Assembly (NCBI GenBank): GCA_048594885.1
Contig: JBMDXB010000124.1
Location: 5,835 to 69,834, forward strand
DNA: 64,000 nt
Direction: 5' to 3'
Source of the DNA: JBMDXB01 sp048594885
GTDB lineage: Bacteria; Acidobacteriota; Vicinamibacteria; Vicinamibacterales; 2-12-FULL-66-21
Shown: positions 1 through 6,576 of the stretch, one piece after another
How positions within the stretch are numbered: the first letter of the stretch is position 1
Layout of the letters: every line of letters starts with the position of its first letter
Notes under the pieces: model-generated
The model's database searches: none
Told to the model about the DNA's origin: nothing
Seen by the model: the letters and a program-made list of their open reading frames with translations, nothing else
Position numbers and translations under genes: made by a program

Positions 1-158
1 TTCTCGAAAATGAGCGCGAGCGTCTTGCCGTCGAGCGCGGTGCGGAAGCGATGCGGGCAGCGTTTGACTTCGGCCGCGAGCGTCAGGCAGCGTGAGAGCT
101 CCTCGGTGGTGAAGCTCCGAATCGAAAGGAAGTCCTTGTTGGAGTGCATAGCGTCCAT
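1..158 (-). CDS. argF: Ornithine carbamoyltransferase, N-terminal fragment (cut by window start)
   Basis: Only the first 52 codons are inside the window. They encode a short N-terminus, then KDFLSI..FTTEEL, and end in DGKTLALIFEK, the carbamoyl-phosphate-binding start of ornithine and aspartate carbamoyltransferases. The KDFLS opening and the ALIFEK ending point to ornithine carbamoyltransferase, which makes citrulline from ornithine and carbamoyl phosphate in arginine synthesis. I chose ATG at 158-156 because a GGAG lies 9 bases upstream; an in-frame ATG at 149-147 is the alternative. An ARG-box-like dyad lies about 160 bp upstream at 316-333. The rest of the protein lies left of position 1. 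Confidence 0.82.
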   Translation of the reverse strand, partial: MDAMHSNKDFLSIRSFTTEELSRCLTLAAEVKRCPHRFRTALDGKTLALIFE

Positions 159-315
159 CCGGGGACGCTCCGGGCCGCGGGACGTAAACGGCTGCACACT
201 GCACATGCCAAACGAAGGCCGCCCGCAAGTAACTGGAAATTGCGCGTTCTGCCGGTGGACCGTTGTTCGACCGGCTGGAATTGCTGGAGCGGCGGCGGAT
301 TTCCGGCCGCCCGCC

Positions 316-333
316 GCTGCATACCTATGCAGC
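316..333. promoter_or_regulatory. ARG-box-like palindrome upstream of argF
   Basis: GCTGCATACCTATGCAGC is a perfect 8-bp inverted repeat with a 2-base centre. Its core TGCATACCTATGCA follows the spacing of the ArgR/AhrC operator half-sites (TGNAT-N4-ATNCA). It lies in the 350-bp non-coding gap between argF on the minus strand and the gene starting at 509. Regulation by an arginine repressor is inferred. The rest of the gap holds only a TTGACA at 359-364 with no convincing -10 partner. Confidence 0.4.
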
Positions 334-508
334 CGCATGCAGTACGACGTGACGCAGATTGACATTCGGCAGCGGACGAACGCGCCGTTTCGGCGCGTAT
401 AGCAGTCGATGGCGCACCGAACCGGACTGTCTAGCGGAAGAGCCCGCGAGACCTGGGCCGTTTCTGCCGGGAACGCTGATTGCGATAGCAGCTCGCAGGG
501 AGGTCACC

Positions 509-1072
509 GTGGAATCACAGACCCTGATGTTGGTAGTAATAGCCGTGCTCGTCGTGGCCGCGCTCGCTGTTGCGGCATGGCTGTACTCGGCGCGCCGGCG
601 CCGGGCGCAACTGCGGGAGCGATTCGGGCCGGAATACGACCGCGCGGTTCGCGAAACCGGCGCGCCGGAGAAGGCGGACGCGCTCCTCGAGGGCCGCGTG
701 CGGCGCGTGCAGCAGTTCAAGATCCATCCGCTTTCCCGCGACCAGGCGCAGGCGTTCTCGACGGAGTGGCGCCGCGTCCAGGCGATGTTCGTCGACGATC
801 CGGTCGGCGCGGTTTCGGCTGCCGACGCGCTCGTGACGCAGGTGATGTCGGCGCGCGGGTATCCCATCGAGGATTTCGACACGCGCGCGGCTGACCTGTC
901 GGTCGACCATCCGCGCGTGGTCGAGAACTACCGCGCGGCACGCACGCTCGCCGAGCGCAACCGCCGCGGCGAGGCGAGCACCGAGGAGCTGAGACAGGCG
1001 GTCGTCAACTACCGCGCGCTGTTCGACGATCTGCTCGACGTGCCGGCGCGATCGATCAGGAGGGCGTCATGA
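509..1072 (+). CDS. Membrane-anchored hypothetical protein sharing a domain with the next gene
   Basis: A 187-residue protein of no family I can name. It has one N-terminal transmembrane segment (about residues 6-26), then an Arg-rich stretch, then a soluble helical region. The GTG start at 509 is chosen because GGGAGG ends 5 bases before it; the frame is open further upstream but lacks a ribosome site. The soluble region contains F..EW...Q..FVDDP..AV..AD.LV..VM, which recurs as TRWEAIQTGFVDEP..AVEQANSLVDEMM in the downstream gene, so the two are paralogues. The stop overlaps the next start by four bases (ATGA), so translation is probably coupled. Confidence 0.7.
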   Translation: MESQTLMLVVIAVLVVAALAVAAWLYSARRRRAQLRERFGPEYDRAVRETGAPEKADALLEGRVRRVQQFKIHPLSRDQAQAFSTEWRRVQAMFVDDPVGAVSAADALVTQVMSARGYPIEDFDTRAADLSVDHPRVVENYRAARTLAERNRRGEASTEELRQAVVNYRALFDDLLDVPARSIRRAS

Positions 1073-1431
1073 CCCACGAACGCGATCGTGTAGTCGTCAC
1101 GGATCCGAATCCCGACGCGGGCACGCCACGGCCAGATGTGCCGACGGCGAGTACCGATCAACGCCTGCCGCTGTTTCACGATGAGGAGACGCGCGGCTTC
1201 AGGACACGGTGGGAGGCGATCCAGACGGGCTTCGTCGACGAGCCGCGGTCTGCGGTCGAGCAGGCCAACAGCCTGGTCGACGAGATGATGAACCGGCTCA
1301 CCGACGTCTTCCGCAACGAACGCTCGACTCTGGAGCAGCAGTGGTCCAAGGGCGAGAGCGTCTCCACGGAAGATCTGCGGGTTGCGCTCAAGCGCTACCG
1401 GTCGTTCTTCGAGCGGCTGCTATCGGTCTAG
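1069..1431 (+). CDS. Hypothetical protein, soluble paralogue of the preceding gene
   Basis: A 120-residue protein with no signal or membrane segment. Its C-terminal half repeats the domain of the upstream gene (R..WE.IQ..FVDEP..AVEQA..LVDEMM, then a helix ending in LRVALKRYRSFFERLL). The first 35 residues are acidic and Pro-rich and probably disordered. The upstream copy carries the membrane anchor and this one does not, so a membrane/soluble pair is a reasonable guess. The function is unknown. The 3' end overlaps the convergent gene at 1420-2277 by 12 bp. Confidence 0.65.
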   Translation: MTHERDRVVVTDPNPDAGTPRPDVPTASTDQRLPLFHDEETRGFRTRWEAIQTGFVDEPRSAVEQANSLVDEMMNRLTDVFRNERSTLEQQWSKGESVSTEDLRVALKRYRSFFERLLSV

Positions 1432-2277
1432 CCAGCGGCCCAGCGCGTAGAGATGATCCATGTGGTCGGGCGCGGAGTTTCCCGCGAATCCGGCCACATG
1501 GAAGTTCCCCCTCCCGGCTTCGCTCAACTGCTGCATCCCCAAGGGTCCGTCCCGCAGCACTCGCCGCCGCGACAGTCCCAGCCGCCGCAGCAGAACATCG
1601 GTCGTTTCCGTGGTGCTCGCAAACGTCCCCGGAAACACTTCCGAATGTGTCACGCGCATCCACTTGCGACGGCCGACGGCCTCGCCGGCAAACCTGACGA
1701 ACGGCTCCAGCATCGACTCGTCCACCGGCAGATCGGTCGCGCGAGCCGAAGCTTCTCCAACGTACGAGGCGTGCAGCGAGTCGGCGAGTAGCACCGCGTC
1801 CACTCGGGAGTAGTGAGCCGGCTGTCCCAGAATTGTGCGCACCGCACCGTAACCGGCGCTGAAGGAACTGAGCGTCACGGCGTCCCAGGTCACCGCCCGT
1901 CCAGTCAGCGCAGACAACTGCGCCGCCGCCTCAGCGAGCAGGGTGCCAAACGCCTCGGGTCCCGAGAACGCATCCGCATACACGCGTGAACCGGCGCCGA
2001 TCTGCAGGCTGACGAGCGCCGAGCCGGGCAGCCCGGAGTGGATGTGGTGCTCGATCAGCCACGGCGCACCGTGGAAGTGAACGATGAGCGGAACGCGGGG
2101 ACGGACCCGGAAGCGCGACGACAGATACAGCGTGCCGACAGACAGTGGCGCGCGTTGCCCCGGCACGTCGTAGCGCGCGACGCGCGGGTGCGGCCGCGTC
2201 GAGTCCGACATCGGCGACGGGTTCTGCGGCGCAGCCTGGATGGCGATCGCCAGCAGGAGTGTGGCGAACAGACGCAT
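1420..2277 (-). CDS. Secreted alpha/beta-hydrolase-like protein
   Basis: A 285-residue protein starting at the ATG at 2277, which gives a clean signal peptide (MRLFATLLLAIAIQAAPQ); the longer frame upstream would bury it. VHFHGAP at about residues 67-73 resembles the oxyanion-hole strand, SSFSAGYG around Ser140 resembles a nucleophile elbow, and PDHMDH near the end could supply the histidine. These fit an alpha/beta hydrolase acting outside the cytoplasm. The substrate is unknown. It is convergent with the small paralogue pair and divergent from the L,D-transpeptidase remnant. Confidence 0.62.
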   Translation of the reverse strand: MRLFATLLLAIAIQAAPQNPSPMSDSTRPHPRVARYDVPGQRAPLSVGTLYLSSRFRVRPRVPLIVHFHGAPWLIEHHIHSGLPGSALVSLQIGAGSRVYADAFSGPEAFGTLLAEAAAQLSALTGRAVTWDAVTLSSFSAGYGAVRTILGQPAHYSRVDAVLLADSLHASYVGEASARATDLPVDESMLEPFVRFAGEAVGRRKWMRVTHSEVFPGTFASTTETTDVLLRRLGLSRRRVLRDGPLGMQQLSEAGRGNFHVAGFAGNSAPDHMDHLYALGRWLDR

Positions 2278-2351
2278 GGTGCGCGGCAGTATAAAACGCC
2301 GGGCTCGAACGGGTACGCGGCGTGCTGTGTCCTCGACGCGAAGGAGGGTCG

Positions 2352-2845
2352 ATGCGATACAGCGCGGTGTTGCCATCCGCGGCTCTGGCGTTCGCGTTGG
2401 TGGCGGTGGGCCGAGCAGGACAGTTCCCGAGCGCGACGGATAGCGCGCTCACCCGAGGCGCGATCATCGGCGACGAGCTGACGCACGTGGTTGGCAACGG
2501 AGAGACCCTGCGAAAGCTCGCGGCCTGGTACGGCGTCGATCCCGCCGTTATTGCCGCCGAAAATGGACTCAGCCCGGGCGCCGCGGTGAAGCCCGGCCAA
2601 CCGTGCAGCTGAAGACGCCGGTGAACGTGATCTACCAGCCCGTGCTCGTCGGGATCGCGGACGACGGCATCTACCTCGAGGCTCACCCGGACGTGTACCG
2701 CAACGGCGGCAACGTGACGAACACGCTGCAGCATCTGACCACTCAGGCTGGATCCCCTCGCATCATTGACTGGCAGCGCGCAGAAGAAGTGCTGGCGAAA
2801 CGTGAAGGCGTCGCGCGGCTGGTCTCGAAGACCCGCCCGGATTGA
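2352..2845 (+). pseudogene. L,D-transpeptidase remnant: LysM and C-terminal tail kept, catalytic domain lost
   Basis: The first part (2352-2612) has a good ribosome site (AAGGAGG), a signal peptide and a LysM domain (HVVGNGETLRKLAAWYGV, then a KPGQ ending). It stops just after KPGQ. In another frame, from about 2600 to 2845, the sequence continues as VQLKTPVNVIYQPV and YLEAHPDVY, which is the C-terminal extension of ErfK/YcfS-type L,D-transpeptidases. The YkuD domain with its SHGCxR motif, normally between these parts (roughly 130 residues), is absent. An internal deletion with a frameshift is the simplest reading. No enzyme activity is expected, but a secreted LysM peptide could still be made. 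Confidence 0.72.
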
Positions 2846-2890
2846 GCCGGCCGCGCTGCGGTATCATGCGCGTACTTTCGAGGAGCCATG

Positions 2891-4015
2891 ATGCCCAGAA
2901 GAATCCCGGCACCGTACCTGGCGGTGTTCGCCGCCGCCATTTGCACCACCCTTTCCGCACAGCAGCCGCAGGGCGGTGGCGGACAGCGGCCCGCCGTCAA
3001 GGTCGATCCCGATCGCGCGGCGCAGCTGTACGTCAGCAACGATCCGGCGGATCACGGCCGCGGCGTCAACTTCGAGGCGCAGATCAAGAGCCGGCAGGAG
3101 ACCGAGAAGCGCTACGAAGAGGCGAGCCGCGGCGTGATGGACTACCAGAAAGTCACGTATCGCAGCACGGTCGGCGACATGGAGATTCCCGCGTACCTCT
3201 TCCAGCCGCTGAAGAAGCGTGGACCCAAGGGGCACGCGGCGATGGTCTGGGTGCACGGCGGCGTGCACGGCAACTGGGGCATCACGATGTTCCCGTTCGT
3301 GAAGGAAGCCGTCGAGCGCGGCTACGTGATCATCTGCCCGGAGTACCGCGGCAGCACCGGCTACGGCGCCGAGCACTACAACGCGATCGACTACGGCGGC
3401 TACGAGGTCGACGACTCGATGAGCGCCGTCGAGTACCTGAAGACGCTGCCGCACGTCGACCAGGATCGGCTCGGCATCATGGGCTGGAGCCACGGCGGCT
3501 ACATCACGCTGTTCTCCGTCTTCCGCGAGCGGACGCCGTTCAAGGCGAGCGCGGCGATCGTGCCGGTCACCAACCTCGTCTTCCGACTCTCGTACAAGGG
3601 GCCGCGCTACCAGCGCAGCTTCTCGACGCAGTCACGAATCCAGGGCCTGCCCTTCGAGAAGCAGGCGCTCTACATCGAGCGCTCGCCGCTCTATCACGTG
3701 GACAAGCTGAGGACGCCTCTCCTCGTGCACGTCGCGACAAATGACGAGGACGTCAACTTCGTCGAGGATCAGCAGATCGTCGACGCGTTGCGGTCGCGGA
3801 AACCGGATCTGGCGGAGACCAAGGTGTACGTCGATCCCGCGCCGTGGGGGCCGAGCGTCGGGCACGCGTTCAGCCGCCGCGTCGATCCGAAGACGCTCCA
3901 ACGCGTCGATTCGCCCGAGCAAATCGACTCCTGGAACCGCACGTGGGTGTTCTTCGAATGGTACCTCCGGCCGTACGAGGATCGGTCCAAACCGCAGACG
4001 ACGACCACGCGGTAG
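2891..4015 (+). CDS. Secreted S9 (prolyl oligopeptidase family) peptidase
   Basis: A 374-residue protein with a signal peptide ending near SAQQ and a catalytic alpha/beta-hydrolase domain of peptidase family S9. Visible features are WVHGGVHG (oxyanion strand), GWSHGGY with the nucleophile at about Ser200, NDEDV supplying the Asp at about 287, and GHAF supplying the His at about 325. It is much shorter than classical prolyl oligopeptidases because the N-terminal beta-propeller is missing. I prefer the second of two adjacent ATGs (2891) because AGGAG then sits 5 bases away; 2888 is the alternative. It likely trims peptides in the periplasm or medium. Confidence 0.85.
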   Translation: MPRRIPAPYLAVFAAAICTTLSAQQPQGGGGQRPAVKVDPDRAAQLYVSNDPADHGRGVNFEAQIKSRQETEKRYEEASRGVMDYQKVTYRSTVGDMEIPAYLFQPLKKRGPKGHAAMVWVHGGVHGNWGITMFPFVKEAVERGYVIICPEYRGSTGYGAEHYNAIDYGGYEVDDSMSAVEYLKTLPHVDQDRLGIMGWSHGGYITLFSVFRERTPFKASAAIVPVTNLVFRLSYKGPRYQRSFSTQSRIQGLPFEKQALYIERSPLYHVDKLRTPLLVHVATNDEDVNFVEDQQIVDALRSRKPDLAETKVYVDPAPWGPSVGHAFSRRVDPKTLQRVDSPEQIDSWNRTWVFFEWYLRPYEDRSKPQTTTTR

Positions 4016-4042
4016 CGCCGCGTCGGCGGCGCGTTGTCAAGC

Positions 4043-4654
4043 TCAGAAGCGCATCAGGACGCCGATCTGCGGACCGACGGCCTCGATGTCGGGATTGCGA
4101 TGGCGTCCGGCGAGGCCGTTGTTCGAGATGTGAATCCAGCGCATCGTGCCCACCAGATGCACGCCCGGACGGAGGCGCAGCGTCGCGCCTCCGCCGCCGA
4201 GCGCCAGGTAGTTGAACTGCGTGCCGCGCGGCGGCGTGTGGACATCCGCTCTCGAGACGCCGACGTCGAACTCCCAGAAGACTGATATCCGCGACGTCCG
4301 GAAGACACGGCCGCGAAGCCCCATCGTCGCGCCGACGACCCAGGCGTCGGCGCCGCGCTGGTCGACGAAATAGAGCGGCCACGCCGCGGTGAACGCCAGG
4401 CCGTCGCGCAGTCCATAGGTGAACCCCGGGATCACGCCCCACAGCTCCTCGTGCGAGATGTTGTAATTCCACGTCTCGATCGCGCCGTGGCCGGCGAGCT
4501 GAAGGTGCCATGCCGCGTTGGCGAACGGATCGTCCGGCGGCGGCTCCTGGGCGGAGGCGCCCGCGACGATGACGGCGAGAAACGCTATCGTATGGGCGAT
4601 GCGTGAGAGCACGCGCAGACGGGTTGGGTTGTGGTGCGTGGCGATGTTCGTCAT
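4043..4654 (-). CDS. Acyloxyacyl hydrolase, PagL-like outer-membrane lipid A deacylase
   Basis: A 203-residue protein with an N-terminal signal ending at GASAQ and a beta-barrel pattern ending in F. The C-terminal half has the PagL signature: RGTQFNYLALGGGG, then RWIHISNNG..GRHRNPD. In PagL the His and Ser of H-x-S form the catalytic dyad, and both are present. Such enzymes remove an acyl chain from lipid A in the outer membrane. The ATG at 4654 is chosen; a GTG at 4612 is possible. The 5' end overlaps the divergent gene at 4599 by 56 bp, so both genes must share regulatory sequence inside each other's signal-peptide region. Confidence 0.7.
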   Translation of the reverse strand: MTNIATHHNPTRLRVLSRIAHTIAFLAVIVAGASAQEPPPDDPFANAAWHLQLAGHGAIETWNYNISHEELWGVIPGFTYGLRDGLAFTAAWPLYFVDQRGADAWVVGATMGLRGRVFRTSRISVFWEFDVGVSRADVHTPPRGTQFNYLALGGGGATLRLRPGVHLVGTMRWIHISNNGLAGRHRNPDIEAVGPQIGVLMRF

Positions 4655-5705
4655 TGCCGCGGCGCCGGCTGCGCGCGCGCAGCAAGCGGTCCGGACCACG
4701 TCCGGACCAGGCGTCACGCTCGAAGGCGACGTTCTGTTGTACGGCGACAACACGGAGTTCCGCAACCCATTCCGCGAAGGCGAGACGATCTTCGGCGCGG
4801 CGCCGCGCCTCTCGGTCGCGTTGGCATTGAACGAACGCGTCCACCTGCGCCTTGGCGCGACCGCGAACCATCTGTTCGGCGGCGACGACGCGTTCGAGTT
4901 CGTGCGCCCGGTGGTCTCGCTCACGCTCGAGGGCCGGAGATCGACGTTCACGTTTGGCACGCTGCCGATGCCGCGTATCGATCCGGCGGAAGGTCCCGAC
5001 AACGGCAGTCCCCATCGTCTGCTGCCGCCGCTGCAACGCGAGACTCTGTCGTTCACGCGGCCGTACGAAGCGGGCATGGAGTGGACGTTCGCGGGCGAGC
5101 GGCTGCGTCACGACCTCTGGATCAACTGGCAGCGCGTCAACACGGCGGAGCACCGCGAGCGGTTCGATGCTGGAGCGGCAGCAGAGGTGCGGCTCTCCAG
5201 CCTCGTATCACTTCCGCTGCAGCTCCACGTCGAGCACGAAGGGGGGCAACTGTTCGCGTCGGGCGCGGTGCGCGACAGCGCGGCGGCGGCAGCCGGCGTT
5301 GCTGTTCGCGGCGCACCGGGCGGCTTCGAGACCGCTTCGCTCGAAGCAGCCGGTCTGATCTCGCGATACGTTCCCGATCGCAGCGCACCGGACCGGACCC
5401 GCAGCGGCGCCGGTTTCTTCGCGCGCGCCGCAGCCGTGCGATCCGGCTGGCGCGCGCACATCCTCTTCTGGCGCGGCGACGATTTCATCAAGGAGGAGGG
5501 CGACCCGAATTACCAGTCAATCCGGCGCAACGGCACGCGCTATCGCGGAATCCGCGACTACTCGGAGGCAGGCCTGACGCGCCTCTTCCGCCCGGCGCAG
5601 GGCTTCTCCGTGGCGGTGTCGGCCCGGCTGCACCGCGTCGAGCGGCATTACGAATACTCGTATCGTGTCCTGGGAGTAACCCGATTCAGCCTGCGACTCC
5701 GGTGA
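4599..5705 (+). CDS. Predicted outer-membrane beta-barrel protein
   Basis: A 368-residue protein with a signal peptide (hydrophobic stretch, then ARAQQ) and alternating-residue strands throughout, ending in FSLRLR. It starts with GDVLLYGDNTEFRNPF and has repeated aromatic girdle-like positions, as in porin-like barrels. No enzyme motif is visible. The ATG at 4599 is chosen because it gives the signal peptide; the start lies inside the divergent PagL-like gene. The pairing suggests a shared role at the outer membrane. The substrate or function is unknown. Confidence 0.6.
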   Translation: MRESTRRRVGLWCVAMFVIAAAPAARAQQAVRTTSGPGVTLEGDVLLYGDNTEFRNPFREGETIFGAAPRLSVALALNERVHLRLGATANHLFGGDDAFEFVRPVVSLTLEGRRSTFTFGTLPMPRIDPAEGPDNGSPHRLLPPLQRETLSFTRPYEAGMEWTFAGERLRHDLWINWQRVNTAEHRERFDAGAAAEVRLSSLVSLPLQLHVEHEGGQLFASGAVRDSAAAAAGVAVRGAPGGFETASLEAAGLISRYVPDRSAPDRTRSGAGFFARAAAVRSGWRAHILFWRGDDFIKEEGDPNYQSIRRNGTRYRGIRDYSEAGLTRLFRPAQGFSVAVSARLHRVERHYEYSYRVLGVTRFSLRLR

Positions 5706-5777
5706 TTCCGGCGGTACCCCAGGATGCCGGATGGGAGTAAGATTCCGCGCACGCACGGCTGAAGAGCGGAGGACACG

Positions 5778-6224
5778 ATGAGCGGCATCAACACGGCGCG
5801 GGTGATCGTCGGCGGCATCGTCGCGGGGCTCGTGATCAACATCGGCGAGTTCGCGCTCAACATGTACGTGGTGAAAGCGGACATGGAGGCGGCAATCGCG
5901 CGTCTGAACCTGCCGCCGGTCGACCAATCCGCGATCGGCATTTTCGTCACGATGGGCTTCGTGCTCGGCATCGCGGCGGTCTGGCTGTATGCGGCGATCA
6001 GGCCACGGTACGGTGCCGGTCCGGGCACCGCGCTTTGCGCCGGCGCGGCGGTCTGGTTCTTCGCCTATCTGTTTCCGGGGATCAGCTACTCAGCAATGGG
6101 CATGTTCCCGACCAGCCTGACGGTGACGGGGCTCGCCTGGGGGCTCGGCGAAGTGCTGCTCGGCACGGTCGCGGGGGCGGCGCTGTACCGCGAACAAGGT
6201 TCGACCACCGCGGCGCGAGTGTAA
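5778..6224 (+). CDS. Small integral membrane protein, four predicted TM segments
   Basis: A 148-residue protein with hydrophobic segments near residues 7-28, 54-74, 84-105 and 117-137. CGGAGG lies 8 bases before the ATG. It has no charged catalytic motif and no recognised family. It resembles small conserved membrane proteins often found alone in acidobacterial genomes. The neighbours (outer-membrane barrel, Rho-N-like protein) do not indicate a role. Confidence 0.65.
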   Translation: MSGINTARVIVGGIVAGLVINIGEFALNMYVVKADMEAAIARLNLPPVDQSAIGIFVTMGFVLGIAAVWLYAAIRPRYGAGPGTALCAGAAVWFFAYLFPGISYSAMGMFPTSLTVTGLAWGLGEVLLGTVAGAALYREQGSTTAARV

Positions 6225-6252
6225 TAGGATCGCTTTCTCCGGAGGACCAGCG

Positions 6253-6576
6253 ATGGCGTTCACCTACCACGAGCTGAAGGAGAAGACGGTCGGCGAGCTG
6301 CGCGACATAGCCAAGGAGACCGGGCACGATGACCTGAAGGGCGCCGCGCAGATGAACAAGGAGCACCTGCTGCCGGTGCTCTGCCGCGTGCTCGGCGTCG
6401 ATACGCACGAGCATCACGTCGTCACGGGCATCGACAAGCCGGCGATCAAGGCGAAGATGCGAGAGCTGAAGAGGCAGCGCGACGCCGCGCTCGAGGCGCA
6501 GGATCACGCGCAACTGAAAAGCGTGCGCCGGCAGATGCACCGGCTCAACCACCAGATCCGATCGCACATGCATTAA
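6253..6576 (+). CDS. Small helical protein with Rho N-terminal/SAP-like domain
   Basis: A 107-residue basic protein with a strong ribosome site (CCGGAGG). Residues 7-45 (LKEKTVGELRDIAKETGHDDLKGAAQMNKEHLLPVL) follow the pattern of the Rho N-terminal/SAP-like helix-extension-helix, which often binds nucleic acid. The C-terminal half is a probable coiled helix (IKAKMRELKRQRDAALEAQD) with a His-rich end. A nucleic-acid-binding role is inferred. The 3' end overlaps the convergent serine hydrolase by four bases. Confidence 0.62.
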   Translation: MAFTYHELKEKTVGELRDIAKETGHDDLKGAAQMNKEHLLPVLCRVLGVDTHEHHVVTGIDKPAIKAKMRELKRQRDAALEAQDHAQLKSVRRQMHRLNHQIRSHMH

